DNA from: Faucicola osloensis_D
GTDB lineage: Bacteria; Pseudomonadota; Gammaproteobacteria; Pseudomonadales; Moraxellaceae
DNA: 64,000 bases
Assembly: GCA_020041925.1 (NCBI GenBank)
Contig: CP083409.1
Strand: one strand, 5' to 3'
In this document: positions 51,239-59,701 of the stretch, piece by piece
Numbering within the stretch: the stretch's first letter is position 1
How the letters are laid out: every line of letters begins with the position of its first letter
Notes under the pieces: model-generated
Seen by the model: only the letters and a program-made list of their open reading frames with translations
Database searches by the model: none
What the model was told of the DNA's origin: nothing
Program-made: the position numbers and the translations under genes

Positions 51239-52735
51239 ATGACAAACGAAAATAAACCGCAAGCGCCTTTAGTGGATGGCTACGAAGTGGTTATCGGTAT
51301 TGAAATCCACTGCCAACTTAATACCAACACCAAAATTTTCTCATCAGCTTCAACGCTATTTGGGCAAGAACCCAACACCCAAGCCAATATTGTTGACCTA
51401 GCCATGCCAGGTGCGCTGCCTGTACTCAACAAAGATGTGGTAGAAAAAGCGGTAATGTTTGGGCTTGGCGTCAATGCTGAAATTGGCATGATGAACGCCT
51501 TTGACCGTAAAAATTATTTTTATCCCGATTTGCCAAAAGGCTACCAAATCAGCCAAATGGCGCACCCGATTGTCGGTAAAGGCTATATCGACATCGTGGT
51601 CAATGAAGGTGAAAAAAACGAATACCCCAAACGTATTCACATTACCCGTGCTCACTTAGAAGAAGATGCGGGCAAATCGGTGCATGATGCCGTGCCACAA
51701 ATGACAGGCGTGGATTTAAACCGTGCCGGTACGCCGCTGATTGAAATCGTCTCGGAGCCTGATATGCGCTCAGCTGCCGAGGCGGTTGCCTATGTCAAAG
51801 CCATTCACCAGTTGGTCACTTGGCTCGGTATTTCTGATGCCATCATGGCGGAAGGCTCATTCCGTGCCGACTGTAACGTCTCCGTACGAAAACCCGGTGC
51901 CGACTTGGGTACCCGCTGTGAGATTAAGAACCTCAACTCGTTTCGCTTTATCGAGCGCGCCATCACGGTTGAAATCGAGCGTCAAATTGACTTGATTGAA
52001 GACGGCGGCAAAGTCATACAAGCCACTCGCCTATATGATCCAGACAAAGACGAAACGCGCTCAATGCGTACCAAGGAAGAAGCCAACGACTACCGCTACT
52101 TCCCAGATCCCGACCTTTTACCTGTGCATATTGATACCGCAACTTTTGAACAAATCAAAAACGCCATGCCAGAATTGCCAGTGGCTCGTCGTGAGCGTTT
52201 TCAATCGGCGCTTGGCTTACCTGAATATGATAGCCGTATCTTAACCGCTAGCCGTTCGCTCGCTGATTACTTTGAGCAAGTAGTGGCAAAAGTCGGTCAT
52301 GATAACGCCAAACTGGCTGCCAATTGGATAATGGGTGACCTGCTCGGCGCGCTCAACAAAGATGAAAAAACCATTGAGCAAAGCCCGATTTCAGTGAGCC
52401 AATTTGCCAAACTGCTCGAGCGCATCAAGGACAATACGCTATCAGGCAAGCTGGCTAAGCAAGCCTTTATCGCCCTATTCGCTGGCGAAGGCGGTGACGA
52501 TGACACAGCCGTGGATAAAATCATTGCCGATAAAGGTTTAAAACAAGAAACCGATACAGGCGCGATTAAAGCGATTGTCGAAGACGTGTTGAAAAACAAC
52601 CAAGCGATGGTCGATGAGTACAAATCAGGTAAAGAAAAAGCCTTTAACGGTCTTGTCGGTCAAGTGATGAAAGCCTCCAAAGGTAAAGCCAACCCGGCGC
52701 AAGTTAATCAACTGTTAAAAGAACTAATTGGATAA
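51239..52735 (+). CDS. gatB: Amidotransferase subunit GatB
   Basis: A 498-residue subunit that activates the misacylated tRNA and transfers ammonia. It has YEVVIGIEIHCQLNTNTKIF, FYPDLPKGYQISQ and HLEEDAGKSVHD, with a C-terminal helical tRNA-binding domain and tail (about 350-498) that is the same fold as YqeY at 45074. AAGGAG precedes the ATG. It ends the operon, followed by tRNA-Pro. Confidence 0.97.
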   Translation: MTNENKPQAPLVDGYEVVIGIEIHCQLNTNTKIFSSASTLFGQEPNTQANIVDLAMPGALPVLNKDVVEKAVMFGLGVNAEIGMMNAFDRKNYFYPDLPKGYQISQMAHPIVGKGYIDIVVNEGEKNEYPKRIHITRAHLEEDAGKSVHDAVPQMTGVDLNRAGTPLIEIVSEPDMRSAAEAVAYVKAIHQLVTWLGISDAIMAEGSFRADCNVSVRKPGADLGTRCEIKNLNSFRFIERAITVEIERQIDLIEDGGKVIQATRLYDPDKDETRSMRTKEEANDYRYFPDPDLLPVHIDTATFEQIKNAMPELPVARRERFQSALGLPEYDSRILTASRSLADYFEQVVAKVGHDNAKLAANWIMGDLLGALNKDEKTIEQSPISVSQFAKLLERIKDNTLSGKLAKQAFIALFAGEGGDDDTAVDKIIADKGLKQETDTGAIKAIVEDVLKNNQAMVDEYKSGKEKAFNGLVGQVMKASKGKANPAQVNQLLKELIG

Positions 52736-52742
52736 GTTTGTA

Positions 52743-52770
52743 TTGCAAATTCTGTCATTTTTGGTAGAAT
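52743..52770 (+). promoter_or_regulatory. Predicted promoter of tRNA-Pro
   Basis: TTGCAA (52743-52748), 16 bases and TAGAAT (52765-52770), placing the start a few bases ahead of the tRNA. Confidence 0.55.
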
Positions 52771-52781
52771 AGTACACCTTT

Positions 52782-52858
52782 CGGGGCGTAGCGCAGTCTG
52801 GTAGCGCACTTGCATGGGGTGCAAGGGGTCGCGAGTTCGAATCCCGCCGTTCCGACCA
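52782..52858 (+). tRNA. tRNA-Pro(GGG)
   Basis: A complete 77-base tRNA. The acceptor arms CGGGGCG and CGTTCCG pair with two G-T steps, the anticodon stem CTTGC/GCAAG holds the loop ATGGGGT with GGG at the anticodon, and the T arm contains GTTCGAATC. The CCA end is encoded. It reads CCC and CCT codons. It follows gatB by 46 bases with its own promoter and terminator. Confidence 0.95.
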
Positions 52859-52862
52859 AATT

Positions 52863-52893
52863 AAAAAGGCTTACGTGTTACGTAGGCCTTTTT
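52863..52893 (+). terminator. Terminator after tRNA-Pro
   Basis: A nine-base stem with one G-T (GGCTTACGT at 52868-52876 and ACGTAGGCC at 52880-52888) followed by TTTTTC and another T-run. Confidence 0.85.
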
Positions 52894-53000
52894 CTTTTTG
52901 AGTTTTTTTATACCTATTGTCACAGTATTTTTACGTGAATATGACAATAGTTTTTTTGTTTTGATAGATAATCTATTGATAAAATTTTCTCCCTATTTAG

Positions 53001-53037
53001 CTGTATTTATTTGACTGTATTTATTTGACTGTATTTT
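53001..53037 (+). repeat. Tandem 14-base repeat before the small SH3-like gene
   Basis: The unit CTGTATTTATTTGA occurs exactly twice in tandem (53001-53014, 53015-53028), with a partial third copy (53029-53037). It lies just upstream of the start at 53048. Confidence 0.9.
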
Positions 53038-53047
53038 TTGAAAAATC

Positions 53048-53323
53048 ATGAGCGCGATCATTAAATCATTCCTTGCTAAGTATAAACTGACAAATTTGGC
53101 TGCGGCTTTGGTATGGGTGGTTTTACCCCTCCCCGCGCAAGCCGATAGCGGTCATCAAGCACAAACCAACAAAGATGCGATTGTACGTTCTTGTCCCAAT
53201 CGTTTATGCCCCGTCGTGCAGACCCTACCCAAAGGCATCAAATTTAGCTGGGTATTAGCCAAAAATGGCTTTGTGAACATTGCCGATTCTACCTTGTGGG
53301 TATCCACTGCTGACATCAAATAA
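53048..53323 (+). CDS. Small secreted SH3-like protein
   Basis: A 91-residue protein with a signal peptide (basic start, hydrophobic AAALVWVVLPL, Ala-X-Ala cleavage near residue 32). The mature part of about 59 residues, NKDAIVRSCPNRLCPVVQTL followed by PKGIKFSWVLAKNGFVNIADSTLWVS, resembles a bacterial SH3 (SH3b) domain, often used to bind wall peptides; this is a pattern match only. Cys near residues 58 and 63 are close together. A terminator follows; next is the YkuD gene. Confidence 0.68.
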   Translation: MSAIIKSFLAKYKLTNLAAALVWVVLPLPAQADSGHQAQTNKDAIVRSCPNRLCPVVQTLPKGIKFSWVLAKNGFVNIADSTLWVSTADIK

Positions 53324-53348
53324 CTGATTGTATGTTTTCAAATTTTTC

Positions 53349-53384
53349 TTAAAAAGCCTGTCATGAATATGATGGGCTTTTTTG
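53349..53384 (+). terminator. Terminator after the SH3-like gene
   Basis: A 12-base stem including two G-T pairs, arms AAAGCCTGTCAT (53353-53364) and ATGATGGGCTTT (53369-53380), followed by a T-run. Confidence 0.82.
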
Positions 53385-53421
53385 TTATGATAGTCTAAGC
53401 TTAATGTTGAACGAGTCGATT

Positions 53422-53919
53422 ATGCCTTACCCAAAAATCATCATTTCAATTGAAAAACAACAACTTACTTTATGTCTGAGCCCTACTCAATCACAAACTT
53501 ACCCCATCTCTACCGCCAAAAATGGTATTGGACAACTGCAGGATACTGGCTGTACACCGCTCGGTGCGCACGTGATTAGCGAAAAATTTGGTGATAATTT
53601 ACCTATCAACAGTGTATTTGTGGCACGACAATTTACCGGCGAAATTTATGACGATGATTTGGCAAATACATTTCCCAATCGAGACTGGATTTTGACGCGG
53701 ATTTTGTGGTTAGATGGTTATGAAGAAGGCTTTAACAAAGGCGCCAATGAGCAAGGCGTGTGTGATACCAAGGCGCGTTACATTTACATTCATGGCACGC
53801 CCAATACCGAGCCGATGGGCATTCCGCTTTCTCATGGTTGTATCCGTATGCGCAATCAAGACATTATCACACTGTATGACCAAGTGGATATTGGTACAGC
53901 GGTCGAAATTTTGCCGTAA
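53422..53919 (+). CDS. YkuD-domain protein, likely cytosolic L,D-carboxypeptidase (ElsL-like)
   Basis: A 165-residue YkuD-domain protein with the catalytic segment HGTPNTEPMGIPLSHGCIRM, where SHGC holds the nucleophilic Cys. No signal peptide or membrane segment precedes the domain, so it appears cytosolic. Acinetobacter baumannii has such a protein, ElsL, an L,D-carboxypeptidase that trims recycled muropeptides from tetra- to tripeptide; lack of a signal makes that role more likely than cross-linking. Whether it is the true orthologue cannot be shown here. The start at 53422 (MPYPKIIISIEKQQL) is preferred; one at 53404 is possible. No clear ribosome-binding site. Confidence 0.82.
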   Translation: MPYPKIIISIEKQQLTLCLSPTQSQTYPISTAKNGIGQLQDTGCTPLGAHVISEKFGDNLPINSVFVARQFTGEIYDDDLANTFPNRDWILTRILWLDGYEEGFNKGANEQGVCDTKARYIYIHGTPNTEPMGIPLSHGCIRMRNQDIITLYDQVDIGTAVEILP

Positions 53920-54023
53920 ATTTATCAAAGTTAACCTTAATAATATATTAGAAAAAATTAATAAATATTATTATTGGTTAAAAAAAATTACAAAATAGCT
54001 TTTTTTTACTTAGGTTTTAGGCA

Positions 54024-54075
54024 TATAATAGCCGTGTCACATCAATCGGCTTTAACTTTAATAAGGTAGATTGAT
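54024..54075 (+). promoter_or_regulatory. Promoter -10 and inverted repeat before the nitroreductase gene
   Basis: A perfect TATAAT (54024-54029), with no good -35, is followed by arms ATCAATC (54041-54047) and GATTGAT (54069-54075) that would form a hairpin at the start of the message. It may be an operator or a leader hairpin. Confidence 0.4.
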
Positions 54076-54104
54076 TATCAAATAACAATGAAAAGGAGCT
54101 GATT

Positions 54105-54713
54105 ATGTCAGTCGAAACATTACACAATATCGCAGAAACTCGCCGTTCTATCTATATGCTCAATGACCAATTGCCTGTCTCAAAAGATGAAGTGGTTAAA
54201 CTGGTTGAACATGCCGTGTTACATACCCCCTCTTCATTCAACTCACAATCAAGCCGCTTGGTGGTATTGTTTGGTGAAGACCATCAAAAACTTTGGCAAA
54301 TCACCGAAGATTTGCTACGCGCGATGGTGAATGATGATGAAAAATTCAAATCAACTGCCGATAAAATGGCCATGTTTAAAGCCGGTGCAGGGACTATCTT
54401 GTATTTTGAAGACCAATCAGTGGTCAAAGGCTTACAAGAACAATTCCCACTTTATGCGCATAATTTCCCAGTATGGGCTGAACACACCAGTGCGATGCAC
54501 CAATATGCGCTTTGGAACGCCTTAGCCGCGGTCAATATCGGTGCAAACTTACAGCATTACAATGGTGTGATTGATGAAAAAGTGGCAGAAACATGGAACA
54601 TCGATAGCAACTGGAAACTCATTGCGCAGATGGTATTTGGTGGTATCGCCGCCCCAGCAGGTGAAAAAACCTTTGAACCTATTGAAAAACGCTTAAAAGT
54701 TTACGGAAAATAA
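54105..54713 (+). CDS. Nitroreductase-family oxidoreductase
   Basis: A 202-residue FMN-dependent protein of the nitroreductase family. The start ETRRSIYMLND and LVEHAVLHTPSSFNSQSSRL form the typical FMN-binding block; NALAAVNIGANLQHYNG lies mid-way and the C-terminal VFGGIAAPAGEKTFEPIEKRL closes the fold. The subgroup resembles YdgI/Hbn1-type proteins, whose natural substrates are unclear. AAGGAG precedes the ATG. It is monocistronic with a strong terminator. Confidence 0.88.
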   Translation: MSVETLHNIAETRRSIYMLNDQLPVSKDEVVKLVEHAVLHTPSSFNSQSSRLVVLFGEDHQKLWQITEDLLRAMVNDDEKFKSTADKMAMFKAGAGTILYFEDQSVVKGLQEQFPLYAHNFPVWAEHTSAMHQYALWNALAAVNIGANLQHYNGVIDEKVAETWNIDSNWKLIAQMVFGGIAAPAGEKTFEPIEKRLKVYGK

Positions 54714-54752
54714 TTTTCCAATACGCGTTTTGATAGGGGTTACAATAAAAGC

Positions 54753-54786
54753 AAAAAGCCAATATCTGACGGTATTGGCTTTTTTA
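54753..54786 (+). terminator. Terminator after the nitroreductase gene
   Basis: Arms AGCCAATA (54757-54764) and TATTGGCT (54773-54780) with flanking A- and T-runs; could also serve the convergent gene. Confidence 0.88.
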
Positions 54787-54820
54787 TATAAATTTGATTG
54801 CCAATCACTAAAACACTGGG

Positions 54821-55609
54821 TCAATCAAGCTTTTTTTTCGGCAGCTGTTTATTAGCTTTGAGCAGTAACATCAAGGCAGAGAGCAAAATAATCAGCCAAC
54901 TTGCCAATAAAACGCCAAACAGCATTTTACCATAACGCGTAAATCCATATTCTTCAGGCAGGTATAAATACCCAGAATACGGCGCTTGTACCAAATCCAT
55001 AGCAATGGGCGTTGTTAAATTCTCTTGGTTTGCAAAGGTGATGTTATCAAGCCAGCCATTTTCTTGCAGTGTTTTAGCCAATTGGGTAGAAGGCGCTTGT
55101 TGCAAATCACTATGTTCAATGCCGACATGCAGGCTACTTAATTTGGAATCCGTGTCATCAAAACTCATCCAATCGATTTTGGCGTGGATAGGTATGGGCG
55201 ATAAAAAATCGCCAATGCCTTTACCGCCAATCGCAGAAAATACGACGGCAAACAATAACGTCAAGGCAACGCCTGTCTTGGGAACACTTGCGATGAGCAT
55301 AGCACATACACCCGCCAACACCATCATAAATCCGATATTGGCTAAAGCAAGGTTGGCATAAACATCCAAGTAGCTACCATTACGCTCGGGAGGAATCAAC
55401 AACAGACCTACAGAAATTAATACAAGCCAGCCTACTGCATGGGCAATGATGGCTTTCTTGGCAATGCGAGACTGCTTATCATAATTTGAAAAACAGATAA
55501 ACCATAATAAGGCAAAAGCAAAGCTCAATAAAAATTCCACAAAACCGACAATATACATCGTGGTTTCTGTGGTCGGTATCGAGATTAGCGGCTGAATGAT
55601 GTCGTCCAT
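54821..55609 (-). CDS. Orphan membrane protein with a periplasmic-size loop
   Basis: A 262-residue protein that I do not recognise. Hydrophobic segments lie near residues 18-40, 50-72, 86-108, 112-130 and 228-250; between the last two sits a hydrophilic stretch of about 95 residues (IPIHAKIDWMSFDDTDSKLS onward) with no cysteine, likely one compact domain. The C-terminus is basic (KANKQLPKKKLD). It starts between convergent and divergent genes with no operon partner. Function unknown; not a known transporter signature. Confidence 0.7.
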   Translation of the reverse strand: MDDIIQPLISIPTTETTMYIVGFVEFLLSFAFALLWFICFSNYDKQSRIAKKAIIAHAVGWLVLISVGLLLIPPERNGSYLDVYANLALANIGFMMVLAGVCAMLIASVPKTGVALTLLFAVVFSAIGGKGIGDFLSPIPIHAKIDWMSFDDTDSKLSSLHVGIEHSDLQQAPSTQLAKTLQENGWLDNITFANQENLTTPIAMDLVQAPYSGYLYLPEEYGFTRYGKMLFGVLLASWLIILLSALMLLLKANKQLPKKKLD

Positions 55610-55715
55610 GACTGACCCAACTAGTAATATAGTGATTGACTGACTGGTGCTTTCTACACAGCCACTACAGCCACTTTTATTTTATTCTCTGTTATTTACA
55701 TACAATCAAGCCAAA

Positions 55716-57266
55716 CTATGACCAAAACTTTGGCGCATTTTTCACTGTTTTTAGACTCACCGCGCATTGCTCGGCACTCGCTTGCTCACGTCCGCTAAAC
55801 CAACCCACCGCAAATAGTGCATTTGGGTCGGTTTTGGCTTTCTCAAGATAGTTAGCATGACCGACCACGTTGTCATTATACTCACCGAGTACGTCTTGTG
55901 CAGGCTCTAAGTATTGCAAAAAGGCTTTGAGCTTCGTCGCTTTTTTTCCTTTTTTGCCATTGTTTTGGTTGGCAAAAAGCGGCGCAGCAAATTCACTGAC
56001 ATACCGCAGGCTTTTTAGGTCTTTACGCACACCATGCTGGCTGTCAGTATCAAGACTGGCAAATTTATCACTTGCCGCGGCAATCGCGGTAAATAGTTTT
56101 TCCAACTTTTTGGCAACTGGGGCTTTGGCTTTTGGGTTATCCGCAGGTACGGGCAAATGGGTAAAACCAATCAGCTCTAAGAGCAGAATTTGAAAGTCAT
56201 TGGCTCTCACGGCATCAATCGGCATGATATCTATGGCCGTTGACCACTCGACATGCGGTGCACCGACTGATTCTAGTAGGGGCTGGGTTTTTATTTGCAA
56301 GATTTCTTTATCGCGATACTCCCCTAACAAGCTAAAGGTTTGTTTGAGTACCATCAGCCAATTTGGGTCGATATAATCTTGGGCAAATTTGAAATGTTTG
56401 AGAGCAGTACGCAAACGGCGAATACCGACACGCAGTTGGTGCACTAAGTTGCCATCGGGACTGCCTTCAGCAATTGCAGAGGCATTGGGCAAAATCTGCA
56501 CTAGGCAGTTATTGACCACTGCCTGCAAAAACGCAAATTGGCTGATGCCTTTGTGTAATTGCAGCACAGCTAAATCCGCTTTGACAGGCTCGGCAAATTG
56601 CTTATTCACGAGTAGCAAACTACCCCGCTGGGCTTTGGTAACGGTTGATAAATATAATTTGTATTTTTTGCACCAAGTTTTTGCAATGTCAATCAAATCA
56701 CTTGGGTCACCTTCAAGCAGCTCAAATTCAATTTCATGAATATCCGATTGGGTTAACCCATGATTATTGGCGGGTTTTTGTGAGTTTAGGCGACCTATGC
56801 CAACCTTGCCGATATCATAAGCGATTTCGATGCGGCTGTTATTTTTCTTAATTTGACGAGAAGTACGCTGCACATCGGTAAAATATTGCACGGTTAAGGC
56901 TTGAGCGAGCTCATCAAGCGGCATGATGTTAGTCAACTGCGCTACGACTGTTGGCTCTGTAATTAGTGAAACATCGGGCACAAGGCTACTAACATCAAGG
57001 GTATCTGGGGTACCCGTCAGGCTCAGCACGGTATTGAGCTCAACGCGTTTGGCAACGCCATCACCGGCTGTTTTGAGGGTTTGTACCCACTGGCTGTCTT
57101 CAAAGCGGATACGCAGGGCAATGCCTTTTTTGGCAAGGTCTTGATTGGGGGTATCAAAGTAATACGCAGATAGGCGCTGTTGCTGCGCAGTTTTGGTGTC
57201 GATGTTTTTTCTTAAGACGTTTTGTTGATAGCTTGGGACAGCAAACTTGAGTTCTAGTTCGTGCAT
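55716..57266 (-). CDS. CYTH-CHAD protein (YgiF-like inorganic triphosphatase)
   Basis: A 516-residue two-domain protein. The N-terminal CYTH domain (about 1-200) starts with the signature ELELKF (acidic-X-E-X-K) and has LRIRFEDSQWVQTLKTAG; such domains hydrolyse inorganic triphosphate, as E. coli YgiF does. The C-terminal CHAD domain (about 225-500) is helical and His/Arg-rich (VHQLRVGIRRLRTALKHFK, QHGVRKDLKSLRYVSEF), a polyphosphate-binding fold. It is alone on its strand; no ppk gene is next to it. Role in polyphosphate-related metabolism is inferred from the domains. Confidence 0.88.
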   Translation of the reverse strand: MHELELKFAVPSYQQNVLRKNIDTKTAQQQRLSAYYFDTPNQDLAKKGIALRIRFEDSQWVQTLKTAGDGVAKRVELNTVLSLTGTPDTLDVSSLVPDVSLITEPTVVAQLTNIMPLDELAQALTVQYFTDVQRTSRQIKKNNSRIEIAYDIGKVGIGRLNSQKPANNHGLTQSDIHEIEFELLEGDPSDLIDIAKTWCKKYKLYLSTVTKAQRGSLLLVNKQFAEPVKADLAVLQLHKGISQFAFLQAVVNNCLVQILPNASAIAEGSPDGNLVHQLRVGIRRLRTALKHFKFAQDYIDPNWLMVLKQTFSLLGEYRDKEILQIKTQPLLESVGAPHVEWSTAIDIMPIDAVRANDFQILLLELIGFTHLPVPADNPKAKAPVAKKLEKLFTAIAAASDKFASLDTDSQHGVRKDLKSLRYVSEFAAPLFANQNNGKKGKKATKLKAFLQYLEPAQDVLGEYNDNVVGHANYLEKAKTDPNALFAVGWFSGREQASAEQCAVSLKTVKNAPKFWS

Positions 57267-57409
57267 GATGGTGTCGATTAACCTATATAGCTAACGGATA
57301 AAACACCATCATAGCACAACTTTGCTTTTTAAAAATAACCACTTGGCTCATTTGTTAGCGGTAAAATTTTAAAGCATTTACATAACGCCCTATGATAAGT
57401 GATGACCCG

Positions 57410-58045
57410 TTATGCAATCACATCCAAACCTTCTTCTTTGAGCGATTTTTGTACTGCAGGTTGTGACTCCACGTTGTTAATCAGTTTTGCCAAATTCCGA
57501 TACCCAGATAAATCCAATTTTAGCAAATGCGCCCAGCGCAAGGTGACATACAGATACACGTCAGCAATAGTAAACTCGCCTGACATATAGTCTTTATCAG
57601 CCAAGTTATCATTGGCGATTTTAAAAATTTCAATGACCCGTTGTTGCGCTTTTTCAGCGACTTTAGGCTGTAACTCTTTATCGTCGATAAATGCCCCTGC
57701 GTAAAATAAGGGTAAAAAAGCTTTATGCACATCGGCATTGGCGTAGCCGAGCCATTGGTGAGCTTTGGCTTTTTGTTTATCACTGCCTTTACCAAAAATA
57801 TGGGCTTGGGGGAATTTTTCGTCAAGGTAGTGTAAAATCGCCACGTTTTGCGCCAAATAAAAATCGTCCGTTTCTATTGCTAGCAGTGGCACTGTCCCTT
57901 GTGGATTTTTGGCAAGATAATCTGGCTTTTTTGCATCTGCATGGCTGATGAGCTGTAAGTCGTAATCCACTCCTGTCAGGTTAAGCGCCGTATGCGGCAC
58001 AAATGAACACGCGCCTTTAAATCCGTATAATTTTAATTTTTGCAT
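57410..58045 (-). CDS. Glutathione S-transferase, beta-class-like
   Basis: A 211-residue GST. The N-terminal thioredoxin-like domain (1-80) has GACSFVPHTALNL, in which Cys and Ser resemble the beta-class active site, followed by NPQGTVPLLAIE and the glutathione-binding LAQNVAILHYLDEKF. The C-terminal domain is helical. It is 144 bases from the divergent rlmD. Substrate unknown. Confidence 0.88.
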   Translation of the reverse strand: MQKLKLYGFKGACSFVPHTALNLTGVDYDLQLISHADAKKPDYLAKNPQGTVPLLAIETDDFYLAQNVAILHYLDEKFPQAHIFGKGSDKQKAKAHQWLGYANADVHKAFLPLFYAGAFIDDKELQPKVAEKAQQRVIEIFKIANDNLADKDYMSGEFTIADVYLYVTLRWAHLLKLDLSGYRNLAKLINNVESQPAVQKSLKEEGLDVIA

Positions 58046-58189
58046 GATTTTCTCTTTGGGTTTGCTAATAAAGTAAAGTCAGGTATTGATATAAAAAAAA
58101 TCCATTTTAAGCTATCATAACCACAAAATTTTGATGAATTTTGTAATAAATATTTACACTGACCCTCGATCAAATAGGTTTTTTAATAA

Positions 58190-59701
58190 ATGTCAAACGC
58201 TACCGCTGACCAAACCCAGTCTACCCAACTCACCAAAAACCCAAGCAAAAAAATCAAACCCACCGCGCGGGTGCGTAAACGTTTGCAAGACGCCCCACCC
58301 GTTACCCTAACAGTGACCAATCTTGCCCATGACGGACGGGGCGTGGCAAGTTACGGTGACCAACCCGACCATCACCTCGATAAGCATGGCAAAAAAGTAT
58401 TCGTTAGCTTTGCGCTGCCCAACGAGACCGTGAGCGTCAAAATCACAGGCTCACGTAAAAGTATGGAAGAAGGTGACGCGGCTCTCGTACTGGCAAACCC
58501 AAACCCTGAACGCACCACCCCACCTTGCCCGCATTTTGGGGTGTGTGGTGGCTGTAGCTTACAGCACTGGCAACCCGATGGACAGATTCAATTTAAGCAA
58601 TCGGTACTGGCAGAGCTGCTCGAGCACCAAGCCCATATCCAGCCTGAACACTGGCTTCCTCCATTGGTGGCTGACCGTTTAGGCTATCGCACCAAGGCAC
58701 GTATGGGCGTGCGCTATGTCGAGAAAAAAGGCACAGCATTGGTCGGTTTTCGTGAGCGCGCCAGCAATTTTTTGGCAAATTTAAATGAATGCCATGTGCT
58801 TGACCCGCGTGTCGGCTTTGAGATTGAACCGCTAAAAGCGCTTATTAGCTCGCTTGACGCCCGTGACCATATTCCACAGCTTGAGTTAGCGATGGGTGAA
58901 ACGCTTGATGATGTTATCGATAGCAAAAAATCCATCGCCGTCATTGTCCGTCACATGGTGGATTTAGGTGAGCATGATATCGCAAAACTGCAAGCTTTTT
59001 TTGCCGAGCGTAACTGGCAGTTATTTTTACAGCCCAAAGGTAGCGACACGGTACATCGCATTGACCAGTTATATGAGAACACGCCTAATGCGCGCCCATC
59101 AAGCCTGACTGTGCCACCGACGGGCGGTTTGTTTTACCGCTTGCCCGAGTTTGATGTGACGTTTGAATTCTCGCCACTGGATTTTACCCAAGTCAATTTG
59201 TCAGTCAATCGTAAAATGACCAAGCTGGCAATTGATTTGTTAGATTTGCAGCCAGGCGAGCGAGTGCTTGATTTGTTTTGCGGCTTGGGCAATTTTAGTC
59301 TGCCACTGGCGCGTCAAGTGGGTGATACTGGCTTTGTGATGGGGGTGGAAGGTAGCAGTGAGATGACACAGCGTGCCAAAATGAATGCCACCGCCAACGG
59401 CTTGCACCATACCGACTTTTTTGCCCAAGATTTGACCAAAGATTTCTCGAGTGAGCCTTGGGTTGGGCAAGTCGATGCACTGCTGATTGACCCACCCCGT
59501 TCAGGTGCCTTAGAAGTGATGCAGTATCTGGATAAATTCAATGCCAAACGCATCGTCTATGTGTCGTGCAATCCAATAACCCTAGCCCGCGATACCGCCG
59601 TGCTACTTGAAAAAGGCTACAAGCTCACCCATGCGGGGGTGATGGATATGTTCCCGCACACAGGGCATGTGGAAAGTATTGCACGCTTTGAGAGACGCTA
59701 A
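58190..59701 (+). CDS. rlmD: 23S rRNA m5U1939 methyltransferase RlmD
   Basis: A 503-residue SAM-dependent methyltransferase. A TRAM domain (about 38-105) leads to a Cys cluster, CPHFGVCGGC with a later NECH, matching the [4Fe-4S] site of RumA/RlmD. The catalytic core has LDLFCGLGNFSLPLA, LLIDPPRSGA and YVSCNPITLARD, where the nucleophilic Cys lies in SCNP. RlmD adds 5-methyluridine at 1939 of 23S rRNA. About 30 basic N-terminal residues precede the TRAM. Its last four bases overlap the convergent DUF1615 gene. Confidence 0.94.
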   Translation: MSNATADQTQSTQLTKNPSKKIKPTARVRKRLQDAPPVTLTVTNLAHDGRGVASYGDQPDHHLDKHGKKVFVSFALPNETVSVKITGSRKSMEEGDAALVLANPNPERTTPPCPHFGVCGGCSLQHWQPDGQIQFKQSVLAELLEHQAHIQPEHWLPPLVADRLGYRTKARMGVRYVEKKGTALVGFRERASNFLANLNECHVLDPRVGFEIEPLKALISSLDARDHIPQLELAMGETLDDVIDSKKSIAVIVRHMVDLGEHDIAKLQAFFAERNWQLFLQPKGSDTVHRIDQLYENTPNARPSSLTVPPTGGLFYRLPEFDVTFEFSPLDFTQVNLSVNRKMTKLAIDLLDLQPGERVLDLFCGLGNFSLPLARQVGDTGFVMGVEGSSEMTQRAKMNATANGLHHTDFFAQDLTKDFSSEPWVGQVDALLIDPPRSGALEVMQYLDKFNAKRIVYVSCNPITLARDTAVLLEKGYKLTHAGVMDMFPHTGHVESIARFERR

